From Brachionus plicatilis (Eukaryota; Rotifera; Eurotatoria; Ploima; Brachionidae): a stretch of 64,000 nucleotides of DNA. Positions 23,576-35,287 of this stretch are shown one piece after another. Location: assembly GCA_010279815.1 (NCBI GenBank), contig QEOQ01000493.1, positions 480,515 to 544,514 of the forward strand, read 5' to 3'. A model generated the notes under the pieces. The model was not told the DNA's origin and did not search any database. It saw only the letters and a list, made by a program, of their open reading frames with translations. Position 1 is the first letter of the stretch. Every line of letters begins with the position of its first letter. Position numbers and translations under genes: made by a program.

Positions 23576-24492
23576 ATTTTAAGTAGGCCGAAACTGTGAC
23601 AGCAATCTTTTTTTTGTGAAAATCTTTTTAAATGTATCTTTATAAAGAAAATTTAAAATTAGACTTGTCTTTTCCAATAAATAATTATTTTTTATTTGTG
23701 AGATAATGGTGTCCCTTTTTATAATGACAATAAAATAGAAAATATAACCAATTGTTAGTGATGCATTTATTTTGAAAGCTGCAATATTTAAAATTTTCCA
23801 AAGAAATTTGAAATCATTCAAAATTTGAAAGAAGATAGAATAAAAGCAACGTAATTAAAGATAAGTTTTTGAAACTGCTTAAGANNNNNNNNNNNNNNNN
23901 NNNNNNNNNNNNNNNNNNNNNNNNNNNNNNNNNNNNNNNNNNNNNNNNNNNNNNNNNNNNNNNNNNNNNNNNNNNNNNNNNNNNNNNNNNNNNNNNNNNN
24001 NNNNNNNNNNNNNNNNNNNNNNNNNNNNNNNNNNNNNNNNNNNNNNNNNNNNNNNNNNNNNNNNNNNNNNNNNNNNNNNNNNNNNNNNNNNNNNNNNNNN
24101 NNNNNNNNNNNNNNNNNNNNNNNNNNNNNNNNNNNNNNNNNTAGTCCGGACTTGGACTTAATTTTGAACTTTTAACGACTCTGATTTTAAGTAGGCCGAA
24201 ACTGTGACAGCAATCTTTTTTTTGTGAAAATCTTTTTAAATGTATCTTTATAAAGAAAATTTAAAATTAGACTTGTCTTTTCCAATAAATAATTATTTTT
24301 TTTTGGTGAGATAATAGTGTCCCTTTTTATAATCACAACAAAATAGAAAATATAACCAATTGTTAGTGATGCATTTATTTTGAAAGCTGCAATATTTAAA
24401 ATTTTCCAAAGAAATTTGAAATCATTCAAAATTTGAAAGAAGATAGAATAAAAGCAACGTAATTAAAGATAAGTTTTTGAAACTGCTTAAGA
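23534..24492. repeat. Near-identical 350 bp direct repeat around a 257-N gap
   Basis: Sequence 23534-23884 recurs at 24143-24492 with only a few differences, including ATAATGACA/ATAATCACA and a 4-base deletion in the TTTTAAACAAC tract. N positions run 23885-24141. The second copy ends exactly where the first meets the Ns (GCTTAAGA). This looks like an assembly join of two alleles or one repeat rather than a real tandem duplication. Confidence 0.75.
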
Positions 24493-24537
24493 TTTCTAAA
24501 ATTATAATTTTAAATATGAAAAAATTTATCTTTTTTC

Positions 24538-24745
24538 GGCATCGTGAAGTTAAGGATCAAAAAAATCAGATCAAATGGTATTTTGATTATAACTTTTGAA
24601 TGGTATTTGGATAAATATTTCTGCAAAATTGCAGAGTTTTTGCAGAGCATGATCTAATATTTAGCATTTTATTAGCATTTTGCAGAAATATTTATCCAAA
24701 CACTATTCTAAAGTTATAATCAAAATGCCATTTGATTTTTTCTCA
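24538..24745. mobile_element. MITE family G, about 200 bp foldback
   Basis: Left arm GGCATCGTGAAGTTAAGGAT...CAAATGGTATTTTGATTATA pairs with the right arm ...TATAATCAAAATGCCATTTG. The centre contains TGCAGAGTTTTTGCAGAG. The extreme right end has diverged, so the target duplication is not readable. Confidence 0.65.
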
Positions 24746-24875
24746 TTGACCTAAGATAAAAACTTGTTTCTTATTTTAAAAAAATGTTGATCAACTTGAC
24801 ACTTAGCTTGCTAGATTGGAAGCATAGCGCCAAGAGTCGTCCTACGACACAGATCTCTTGTGAAGTAGTTACATT

Positions 24876-25433
24876 TAGGGTTGGTCGACCGGTTTGGACA
24901 AACCGGTTTCGAACCGGTTTTAAGTCAAATTGGTTCAATTTTTCAAACCGGTTTATGAAACTGGTTTTTTTTTCAAACCGGTTTTTGAAACTGGTTTTTT
25001 TTTGGAACCAGTTCTTAAAACCGGGTTTTTTTTTCAAACCGATTTTTCAAACCAGTTTTTTTTTCAAACTGGTTTATGAAACTGGTTTTTTTTTCGAACC
25101 GATTTTTCAAACCAGTTTTTTTTTGGAACCAGTTTTTGAAACCGGTTTTTTTTTGGAACCAGTTTTTGAAACCGGTTTCAAAAATGGAACAAATTTGACC
25201 AGAAACCGGTTCGAAACCGGTTTGTCCAAGCCGGTATCTCAATAAAATATATTTATTTTTCAAAAAATTTTAGTTTACTGTTTTAATATTTTCTTTAAGG
25301 TATAAGCTTTTTATTAAATCTAAAGATTCAACATAGATTTTTTAAAATAATTTAATAAGTAATAACAATCCGGTTTGAAAAAAAAACTGGTTTCAAAAAT
25401 TTGGTTCGGTTTCGAACCGGTCGACCAACCCTA
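24876..25433. mobile_element. hAT-type MITE built of ACCGGTTT repeats
   Basis: Termini TAGGGTTGGTCGACCGG and CCGGTCGACCAACCCTA are exact inverted repeats with the hAT-like YAGNGTTGG tip. The interior (24900-25230) is a chain of AACCGGTTTTTGAAACTGG-like units with T-runs. Flanking octamers GTTACATT and CTTATAAT match at only 5 of 8 positions. Protein-like frames across it are repeat artefacts. Confidence 0.75.
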
Positions 25434-25754
25434 CTTATAATCGATTCGAAAATAGAAGACTGGTATTTCTGAAAGAAAAAAATTTAAAAAAATACACTTT
25501 TAACAATTCAAAAATAAAAAAAATTTATAGCTTTTGTTCTAAATGTCAAAGACTTGTTCTGCAAATTAAACAACAAAAAACAATTGATTCACCTACATCT
25601 ACAGTAGGTGAAACGATTGTTTATGGTTAGGATTAGATGTCTGCAAAATTCGTGCGAATTTGGCAAAAATGCACCCTATTTAAAAGAATTAAAAATAAAA
25701 CGAAATTAATTTGCACATATTTTGATATTATTTTTTAAAAATTAAAAATATATT

Positions 25755-26017
25755 CAGAGTTTTTAAAAAGTCACAGTCTTAAGTCAATTCAAAGTCCGGA
25801 TTTCAATTTTTTTTCAAATTCCAGACTTAGACTTTATTTTAGTGACTTTGACTTAAACTAGACCGCTAAAATAACTAACTGGAACGGCAAAAAGATCATT
25901 CATCAGTCATGATCACGGCCACGTGATTTTTTTGTCTTTCCAAGTAGTTATTGTTGCAGCCTAGTTTAAGTCAAAGTCATTTAAAAACTTAAGGCTTGTG
26001 ACTTTCAACCAACTCTG
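25755..26017. mobile_element. hAT-type MITE, CAGAGTTG family
   Basis: Ends CAGAGTTTTTAAAAAGTCAC and GTGACTTTCAACCAACTCTG. Flanking octamers AATATATT and AAAATATT differ at one base. The core (about 25860-25960) is non-repetitive and less AT-rich (GATCACGGCCACGTGAT). Degenerate relatives lie at about 30750-30860 and 45540-45690. Confidence 0.75.
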
Positions 26018-26088
26018 AAAATATTGATAATAAACTTATTTTAAAAAATAAAAATTAAATCCTTTTAATCTTAGATTAAATTTTAAAG

Positions 26089-26408
26089 ACAAAGTGAAAT
26101 TTTACGACAAAAAGTAAAAACTTTAAAATTAATTTTCTAATTGTGCAAAAATGGTTCTGTAAACAGTACAATATTGTAATAATTTGTACAAACGAATTCC
26201 AAGGTCTGCAAAAACTCTGCAATTTACTGCATATTTTAATCAAATATTTTTTGATGTTGTGCATTTTACAGAAAATTGCAGAGTTTTGCAGACCTTGGAA
26301 TTTCGTGTACAAATTTTTAAAATATTGTCCTGTTTAAACAACCATTTTTGCAGAGTTAGAAAAAAAAATTTTTAATTTTTTATTGTTGTACTAAAATTTC
26401 ACATTGCC
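26089..26408. mobile_element. MITE family A, 320 bp, perfect target duplication
   Basis: Flanked by ATTTTAAAG at 26080-26088 and 26409-26417. The two halves pair over most of their length, with shared inner motifs GGTTCTGTAAACAGTACAAT, CCAAGGTCTGCAAAAACTCTG and a TTTTTTGATG centre. The structure is the same as copy 1 at 506-1221, without the nested insert. Confidence 0.85.
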
Positions 26409-26766
26409 ATTTTAAAGGATTATTTAAAAAATATTGATAAAAAATTCATAGATTAAAATAAATGAATAAGATTATTAACTATTATTTATTAGAATATTTT
26501 GATTTTTTTCATATTCTTCAATTTTATGACTTAATGATTATATTTAAGGTATAACCTACTATCAAAACTTAGCAGTGAACAATAGAAAAAAATGTTAATG
26601 GTAACTTATAATTTAATAATTCAAATCATAATTCTTTCCAACACTATTGATACAGATATTTCCAATTTTTTGAATACTTTTTAATTTAAAGACCATTAAT
26701 CAATCGGCCTAGATTTATAAAAAATTTACTAATGTAATTTTTTTGTCACTTAAAAATAAGTCAAAA

Positions 26767-29700
26767 CTAACCATCATTTAGAATTTTTTCAATGTCTTCA
26801 AAAACAAGATCGGGTGCACGTTCCGAATCGACTTTTCTCAATTTGTTCTGTTTATCATAATGATCTATGACCGGCTCGGTCGCTTTGTGAAAGGTGTCTA
26901 TTCTATTCAAAATGGATTGCTCGTTGTCATCAACACGTCCTGATGTTTCACCGCGTTTCAGCAATCGTTCCTTCATTGTGTCATCCGAAGCGTCCACAAA
27001 CAGCACTATTTCCGGCTCACCAATTTTTTTCTCAAACTCAAGACCCTGTTCGACTTTTCTCGGATATCCATCAATCAAAAATCCATTCGACTCATCCACT
27101 TTGTCCAGCATGGCCTCTTTGATCAAATCAAGCACAATTTCATTCGGCACTAGCTCTCCATTTTGCATCATTTGGTTCAAAGCGTCACCCATGTCCGAGC
27201 CCGACTTTACCTCATCTCTGAGCAAATCTCCACTAGACAAATGTGTGAAACCAAATTTTTGCACAATTTTCTCACATTGGGTTCCTTTGCCACTGCCAGG
27301 TCCGCCAACAACAAAAATTATTTTTGCTTCTTCCAATTTTTTCAGCTTCTCGGCTCTTTCTTTCAAGTAGTCGTGCATATTTTGGACCTCTTGGCCATCT
27401 AGTATTTTCTCAATGTCCCTGAAGACCTCTGACGCAGCTTTTTCAGAGTTTACTCTGCGCACCTTGCCCTCTTTTTCATAGTGGTCAATGACCGGCTTAG
27501 TCAGCTGATGAAACGTGTCCAAACGCTTTTTGATCGTTTGCTCGTTGTCATCGACTCGTCCGGACGATTTGCCACGGTCCAACAAACGACCAGTCATTGT
27601 TTCATCTGTTGCCTCTACGTACAACACAAAGTCACACGCTCCAATCTGGAAAAAAATTATTTTTTTTTATTTTTTTTTTTTTGAATAAAAATATAAAATA
27701 AAATATAGAAAACTTTTTTCTCAAATTCAATTCCTTGGTCAACTTGTCTCGGATAACCATCAATCAAAAATCCATTCGACTCATCCACTTGGTCCAGCAT
27801 GGCCTCATTGATCAAATCCAGCACAATTTCATCAGGCACCAATTGTCCCTTTTGCATTAGATCATTTAGCATTTTGGCTCGTTGAGTTCCTTTTTTGACC
27901 TCGTCTCTCAACAAATCGCCACTGGATATGTGAGTGAATCCGAATTTTCGCTTCATTTTGTCACACTGGGTTCCCTTGCCACTGCCTGGTCCACCGACAA
28001 CAAAAATAATCTTTTTCTCTTTCAAAAGATTTTCTTTTCGTTGTCGTTCTTTAAGGGCTTTTTCTCTCAAATACTCTTCCAATGTTTGGACAGGCTGTCC
28101 GCTCAAAATTTTCTCAATGTCCGAAAAAACCTCGAGCGGAGCCTTTTGCGCGTTCACCCTTTTCAATTTTCCCAATCTTTCATAATGGTCGAGGACTGGC
28201 CGCGTTTCTTGATGAAACACCTCAAGTCTAGCTTGTCTAGTGGCTTCATTTTGATCCTGGTTTGTGTCCGATTGTTCACTTCTTTTAAGCATGTGACTCT
28301 TGATTGTGTCATCACTAGCCTCAGTGTACAAAACAAATTCACATTCGCCAATCTGCTCCTCAAACTGGACACCTTGGTCTAGCTGGCGCGGATAACCATC
28401 AATCAAAAAGCCCTTACAATCATCAACCTTGTTAGCCATGGCGTCTTTTAGCAACTCTAAAAGAATTTCATTCGGAACTCGTTCACCTTTGAGCATCAAG
28501 TCCTGCAAATTATTTGCTCGTGGCGAGTCTGAGTTTACTTCATGGCGCAACAAATCCCCAATAGATAAATGACAATAGTCATATTTGTCCGCCATTAAAT
28601 CACATTGGGTTCCTTTGCCACTTCCAGGTCCTCCGATCACAAATATAATCTTTGATTGCTTAACTTTGGCCAATTTTTCTTCACGTTCCTTGGCTCTCTT
28701 TTCCGCCAATTCTTTCTCAATGCGTTCTCGTATTTGTTTTGCTTTTTCCTCGCGTTCCTCTCTTTCTTTTTCCAATTTTTCCTCTTCTTCTCTTAGCTTT
28801 TGTTCTCGTTCGGCCTTTTCTCTTTCTCGTCTTTCACGACGTTCCTCTTCACTGCGAGCCTCTTCTTCTTGGCGTTCGCGACGCTCACGTTCCCGTCTTT
28901 CTTTACGCTCTTGGTCAGCTCTTGCCTCTTCTTCTTGGCGTTCGCGGCGCTCTCTCTCGCGTCTCTCTTTTCTCTCTCGTTCTTTCAGATCATGTTCCTC
29001 TCTTTCTTTTTCCTCCCTTTCTTTTTCTTCTTCGCGTTTTTTTCGCCTCTCTTCTTCCCTTTTTTCGCGCTGTTCCCTCTCTTCGCGCGCTCGTTCCTCT
29101 CTCTCTTTTTCTCGCTGTTCCCTATGCTTCCTGAGCTCCTCCTGATATTTGTTATACTCTTCGTTGTCCTCCTCGGATATTCTTCTAAACATCTGTCTCT
29201 CTTCTCGCCTTGCGAGCTCATTTTTGTCTCTGACCGGCTTCTGGAAGTCAATAGAGCTTGGTAAATGCATGTCCGGTATGTCAAATTTGTGACGTCTACT
29301 CTCCAAGTTATTCAGTCTTTCATTCAGCTCATGCATCGACTAAAAACAGTGAATTTTAATTTTTAAGTTTAATTCAACACACAAAGCCTTTAGCAGGTGA
29401 GGTTTAATTCAGGTTTTTTTTCTTCAAGCTTAGGCAGCGGATTTACAAGACCTTTAAGCGGTTAAATAAGCTTTTTTTATAAAGAACTTTTTTAGTTGTT
29501 CTGGGGTTGTATTTTATTTTCGTAAGATTAGTTCTAAAACACCTCAAAATAAGACACATAATACGAAACCGGATGAGCTTTTACAATTAATCGAACCTGT
29601 AATGATTTAGATCTGTATCGATTTCCGTTCTCAATGTTTTTATCTCTAATATCCATGTCCATCTGCACGTTTAGGTTTTTAGTTTTTTAATTTTAATTAA

Positions 29701-32700
29701 TTTTTTTAAAATAATTTTTTTTTTAATTTTTTTTTTTTATTCGGATTAAGTTTAAAAATCTGTTATCTTTAAACAAAACTATATTTTTTTTTGAAATTTT
29801 TTTTTGGTTTTTAGATTCATTACTTTCATTATCTTAAGTCGCAAAGTTCTTTATTTAAACAAAAATATTAGGCAAATTGAGGTTGATGATCAAATTTAAA
29901 AGATTGTCATTTTAACAATTTTTGAAGTACTGTTTCAATTTAATTTTTTTTTGTAAATTAATATTTAAACTTTCAATCTTAAATTTAATTTTTATATCTG
30001 CTAATCTCTGCAAAAATTTTATGCATACAGAATTATGCACAATACTATAATGTCTCTACTTTTTAATCAAAAATCTTTTTAAAAAATATTTTATGGATAT
30101 TTTTAATTTTTATTTTTTTAATGATTAATTCTAATATGTAACAATCAAAATAACATTATTTAGGCATCTTGAAGTGTAGGATCACAAAAATCAGATCAAA
30201 TAGTATTTTTTTTACAACTTTTGAATGGTACTTGATAAATCTCTCTGCAAAATGCTAAATAATGCAAAATACATGCTGAATATTGTGTGAAGTTCTGCAA
30301 AAACTCTGCATTTTGCAGCAAAATGCACGCCATTAAAAAGTATTTAATTTGACTGTGCAATTTAAATGCAGAGTTTTTGCAGAGCCTCATACAATATTCA
30401 GCATGTATTTTGCATTATTTAGCAAAATCTGTAAAAGTCTGCAAAATTATCTACTTACAAATTCATTAATTAATTCATTGCATTAATTCTATTAAGAAAT
30501 AACAATCTATTTGATATTATTATTTATTAAAAATATGATTTAGGGGTAGACTCCAAGGCACGTCCTAATGTGTCAAGACCTTCGTTTGAACCCCCATGAA
30601 AGAAAAATTGAAATTTTAAATTGATTTATTTATTTAATTTTTATAGCATGATTTGATCATTCTTAGCTTCAAATTGATCAAAGAAGATGAACACATTTAT
30701 ACAACAACAATAATAAATTTTAAAATTTGCTTTTTTTGCATGGAAGAAGCAGACTTGTTTTTAAGTCACAAGTTAAAGTCAAATTAATGACATTTTTTTA
30801 ATTGAAAAATTTAAGTCAGTGACCTTGACTTCACTTTAGACTTGTGAATTTAAACAAATAAGGGAAGAAGTAGAATAGTCTAAATAATGGGTATTTTATC
30901 AAGATTCTTGTATATAGCTAATTTTTTATTTTTTCTCAATTAAAATCAAGTTTTGACCCAATTTTTATCCTTTAAATTTTCATATTAAAATCTTTGGATT
31001 TTAATCTTTCTAGTGCTAAACTTTCAATTATATCAATTTGATCATTACGCGCTAAAAAAAACACCAAAATTTTTGTTACTTAAACTTTACATTGTATAAC
31101 TTTTTCAATTTATTGTTTAATTTATTAATTTTAAACTGATCTTCTAAAAATTATTTTTTTATTTAAATCAAAAATGATACATGAGCCATTCTTAATTTTA
31201 GAAAATAAAACAGAACAAAAATAAAAATACTAGATTAGTTTTTATTAAGAGACTAAAGCCAGTTTTGTAAATTTTATCAACTGAAACATTCAGTCGACCA
31301 AGTTTAAGTCACGAACATCAAAAGTATGATGATTCGATTGCAGATGATTTGCAGGATCTGGTTTTAAATGATACACTGAGCTGAACATTCATATATTTAC
31401 AATATTTTACATGTTAGCTGCACGAATAATTTTTAAATATTGCAGAATTTTTATAGACACCAAAAAAATAAACTTTAAGCTTTTATTTTTTTAATACAAT
31501 AACTACATTCAATAACTTGTCATCAATTCTAAAAGTGACACAACACCACTATCCTTAATCTAGCAGTGAGTAGAAAAATTTAGCTCCATTAAATGGCATC
31601 TTGAAGTTGATGATCAATTCAAAATATCATTTCAATTCAAAAAGTTTATCTTTAGATTTAGATATTAAAATAAATCTTTGATTTAATTTAAATAATTTTA
31701 ATTTAGCATGATTAACCAGTTATGAAGATTTAGAAAATAAAATAATTTGAAAAAACATTTTCTCAATCCAATGATAAAATCGGTCTTCAATTTAGTTAAC
31801 TGATTTTTTGTAAAGTTTTATTTTCATTTTATTACTAATTTGGAATTTTGTATTTGAATCTCTTTTTTAAATTTAATTTTGAATGCTAAACACAAATACT
31901 TTTTAAAAAAAATCTCAAATAAACTTTACAAAAATCAGTTAATACATTTAAATATTAAAATCGATCATCAATGGACTGAGAAAATGTTTAATCAATTTTT
32001 TTTTATTTTCTAAATCTACATTGCATGTAAAGCATGTTACATTAAAATTATTTAAATTAAATCAAAGATTTATTTTAATATCTAAAGATAAACTTTTTAA
32101 ATTGAAATGATATTTTGAATTTATCATCAACTTCAATATTCCCATTAAATTTAAACAAAAAATAATTTAAAATTTAAATATCTATTTTTGACATGACTGA
32201 AAAAATTTAAAAACTCGAAAAATTCAAAAATTTTCCAAAGCATTTATTCAGGTTTTATGACATTTATTTGACTGAAAATAGTACCAATAAATTCACAATT
32301 TTGATTTAAATAAATATCATTTTAATGTAGAAATAGGCTTATCTACAAGCAGCAGTAAAAATTATGATTATTTGCCAATAAATCATTTATGTGTAATTTT
32401 TCCCAATCTTTCAAGCTGTTTTTTTCTATTTTTTAATTGCATCAAGCTTTGTTTAAAAATAAAATATTAAAGCATATTAAATAAATGTTAATCATTTTTT
32501 CTAAAAATAATATTTACTTAACTTAAAGTGTTTAAATAAAATAAACTTTCTGTAAATAAAATTCAACTTTAGAATCCAAGGCGAAAATTGATTGATTTCT
32601 AAACACAAGCAAACAGATACCAGCAGTTTTTATTTAGTTTTTAAATAATATCTTTTGATACGCCTATTTAGAAAAATTATTTAACTTTGTTAAAATTCAC

Positions 32701-33541
32701 AAATTAAGCTTAGTAAACAATTATAATAATTTTTTGCGATCTTTAGCTAACACTTTAAACGCTTTGCTATTTGCCTAAGTGAATGCTTAAAATTTGTAAA
32801 GATTATAAATCACGCTAATATCCAAGTTTTATTTTAAGATAACAGATTATAAAAATAATTAAATGATAAAAAAATTAATTAGTGGCCCTTAAGAAAAAAT
32901 ACTTTAATTACCTGAAATAGCTTGTGACGTTGCAGGGCAGAGGCCGATCTTTGCAAACCAGACTCGAAAGGGTTGTAGAACGATGCTCTGCTGTGTCGCC
33001 GGCCTGTCGTCTCATGCAAATTACACCTCTCGTACAAAGCCATTTCATCTTGTTCCAAGAGACGAAGAATACGGTTCAGCTGCACACCTTGATCTACCAC
33101 CTAATAAAAAAAAATACATTTTTTTTTAATTTTTATTTAAACAAAATAAAATCCAGAAAAAAAATTGAAATTTTTCTTTACAGTGTCTTGCATTCCACTC
33201 AAGTAATGCTTATTTTCCCATCTTTTTGACAAAAAAGAAGAATGATAGTCATGATAAGCTTTGTTTGCATTTTCTAATTTAATCGAATTATCCTAAATAA
33301 AATAAATTAGAATTTTTTTTTTTTTTTCACACAAATAGTTTATTGTTACAAAGTCGCGATCAATGGAGGGATATCGGTGTCTTCCAAAATTGGATGTGAC
33401 TGAACTTGCTCGAACAGTCCTGGGCAATGAGGGTTCCCGGGACATTGAGCGTGTGCGGTATAAATCCGGGTTGTATGAATCCGCGGCGTAGTTGTACAAC
33501 GATCGCCGGTCCTCGCTCCTTCCTCTTGTGTATAAAGACAT
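26767..33541 (-). CDS. Triple-domain adenylate kinase with long charged helix
   Basis: Six exons: 33541-33350, 33292-33182, 33100-32912, 29662-29597, 29339-27714 and 27645-26767. All joins are in phase, giving 1,020 residues. Residues 1-186 are a Ser/Arg-rich, poorly conserved head. About 228-413 is an uninterrupted Glu/Arg/Lys helix with an internal 20-residue repeat ([16 protein letters not shown]). Three AK1-type domains follow, with P-loops [11 protein letters not shown] at about 422, 635 and 842. Each has DGYPR and VPNEI or VPDEI. Domains 2 and 3 keep the lid SGRVDDNEQ; domain 1 has SDTNQDQNE instead and lost one lid arginine. It should interconvert 2 ADP with ATP + AMP. A triple AK is known from sea urchin sperm flagella, so a ciliary energy-transfer role is plausible. 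The 3.2 kb intron 29663-32911 is full of MITEs. I infer, but cannot prove, that the first four exons belong to this gene; phase and strand all agree. Confidence 0.88.
28685..29220 (-). repeat. Coding tandem repeat of the charged ER/K helix
   Basis: Within adenylate kinase exon 5, codons for Glu, Arg and Lys run for about 185 residues. A 60-base unit (CTTCTTCTTGGCGTTCGC on the plus strand) occurs twice at about 28860-28970. GC content is clearly above the surroundings. The spacing suits a single alpha-helix rather than a heptad coiled coil. Confidence 0.7.
30163..30690. mobile_element. Nested MITE remnants in adenylate kinase intron 4
   Basis: 30163-30424 is a family G-type foldback: GGCATCTTGAAGTGTAGGAT left, two mirrored TGCAGAGTTTTTGCAGAG/ATGCAAAATACATGC blocks. 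It runs straight into a family C right arm (30425-30690: AAGAAATAACAATCTATTTG). The right arm is interrupted at about 30530-30640 by foreign sequence holding GTAGACTCCAAGGCACGTCC. Confidence 0.55.
31595..32142. mobile_element. MITE family G copy, 548 bp, perfect 8 bp duplication
   Basis: Flanked by CATTAAAT at 31587-31594 and 32143-32150. Left terminus GGCATCTTGAAGTTGATGAT, right terminus ...ATCATCAACTTCAATATTCC. Arms of about 200 bp pair with modest divergence. The centre has a second pair around ACTGATTTTTGTAAAGTTTA. No coding frame. Confidence 0.85.
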
Positions 33542-35287
33542 TCAAAGTAGAAAAAGGCAAAACAAGCACTATGAATCTTCGTCTGATAGAATTTATCTAA
33601 GAGAAAATAACAAAAATTCTAAATTTATAACAGATAGTTGAAGACACTAGATCAATAATTTTATTTTTTGTTTTTTTCTTTTTTTTTGTTCTCAATGATC
33701 ACATTTGTTCTATTGATTATGATAATAAGTGAAAACAAACATTTAAATTCCAAAACAATAATGCTTTTAGAACAAGGATAAGAGGCGAAAAGCTTGCCTT
33801 TGCCACAAAAAAATAAGCTTACATCTAAAGCATTCTAAATACTTTTTTGAATAAAGATATCTAAATGAATTTAATTTATTTTTATCTGTTTACTTTTTTT
33901 ATATCGCTGTTAACAAAAAAGGTTAGCATTAAAACTCGGCGGTATCAAGTTACTTGAGCTATCTTTGCCAAAACTAATCAATTGGATGACTGTATAGAGC
34001 TTAATTTATGCAATCAACAATTTGACTGACTCTTTTGATCTAAGCACGCTTCTAATCACAAATGTACTAGATCAAGTTGCTGGATCGGCCTCTGAATCAT
34101 CAGGATCATGGAACATGTGGTGCAAATATTTCTGGTCATGGAGCATATTTTTGCTTACAAGATTCACTATCTTGTTCGAACAGGTATTCTGAGCAAAAGG
34201 CAAACTATCTTCAAATACCAATCTTTATATTCAACTAATCATAAATCTAACTACAGAGTTAAGAATAACAAATCAATAAAAGATTATGCAATCTAGATGC
34301 GTTCAATCTTCAATCATTGCATGCTTGTGTGTACAGGTGAATATATCGAATCGATATCGGAGCAGTTTTAGAGTAATGACAATTTGCGGGTGGGAAACAA
34401 AATGTTCCATACAATATCTTATATCATCTTGCAAATTTAACAAAATTATTTATCAATAATTAAATACAAAAAAATCTTCTTTTGTTATTGTTACTTGAAA
34501 TTTACTTACAATTAACCATGTAGCAACTATTCATACTTAATACTAATTTATTACTGTTCTTTAACTCGTGAACAAAAAGCGTCAGTATTAGCTAAGTACA
34601 AGTAAACAAGATAATAAACATCTTGAAAATACCTTATGCTTTTAAATTAGTTTACTGACAAATGAGCCAACATTTATTCTCAGGCAGTAATTTAACTAGA
34701 GCGATGAAGAGCGCTTTAAATTTGGTGTTAAAAAATTCACAGCACTAAATGCAGACACAAATGGTGTTCTTAACACAACAACAAAAAAACTCAAAAATAC
34801 TCTGGTTTTTAAAAAATAAATTTTTTTTTTTAATTTTAAAAATTTTTTAATTTTTTCTTAAAATTTTTGCTAAATTTTAAAGATTTTAGAAAATTGATTC
34901 TGATTCTGATTTATTGAATTTAGTAGAAATGGTATTGGAACACAAAATTCGTGGAATTTCTCTTCACCATCATATTCTTAAAACTAAACTGATGCATTAA
35001 CTTTTTTTCAAACACTCGCTTGAGAAAAAAGAATTTCAGCAAAAATTATCTAAGATAACTTTAAAAATTAAAACTCAACATTTAGAAGTTAATTAATACT
35101 AAATTATTGAAACCATATTTTTACTAACAATCAGCAATAATCTTTTTAACTCTTGCATTAATCATCTAAAAATTGTATTCGTTTAAATTGAGCTAAAATT
35201 AAGTTAGAATTTTCATAAAAAATTAATATTATTTTTGCTATTCATTTATTAAAAATTTTGATTAATAAAATAAAAAATTTTAACTTT
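33542..35287. other. Intergenic region upstream of adenylate kinase
   Basis: Should hold the adenylate kinase promoter (near 33600) and the 3' end of TLC gene A. 34020-34330 is less AT-rich, with a short frame reading HGTCGANISGHGAYFCLQD. It cannot be tied to a gene. Confidence 0.45.

Noticed and set aside
24771..25263. Open frames up to 153 codons on both strands
   Set aside because: They are translations of the ACCGGTTTTTGAAACTGG units inside a MITE; every frame stays open because of the repeat.
27658..27720. Separate short adenylate kinase genes on each side of the gap in the frame
   Set aside because: A 68 bp GT-AG intron joins IEFEKK to IGACDFVLY in phase inside the second kinase domain, so it is one gene.
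28585..29264. Long plus-strand frames rich in Ser, Leu and Phe
   Set aside because: Antisense shadows of the Glu/Arg/Lys helix of the adenylate kinase gene.
30540..30600. Possible tRNA or tRNA-derived SINE (CGTTTGAACCCC near a B box)
   Set aside because: No A box at the right distance and no cloverleaf can be folded; only a weak B-box resemblance.
34020..34330. Gene upstream of adenylate kinase
   Set aside because: A frame reading HGTCGANISGHGAYF is short, lacks a start and splice partners, and gives no family.
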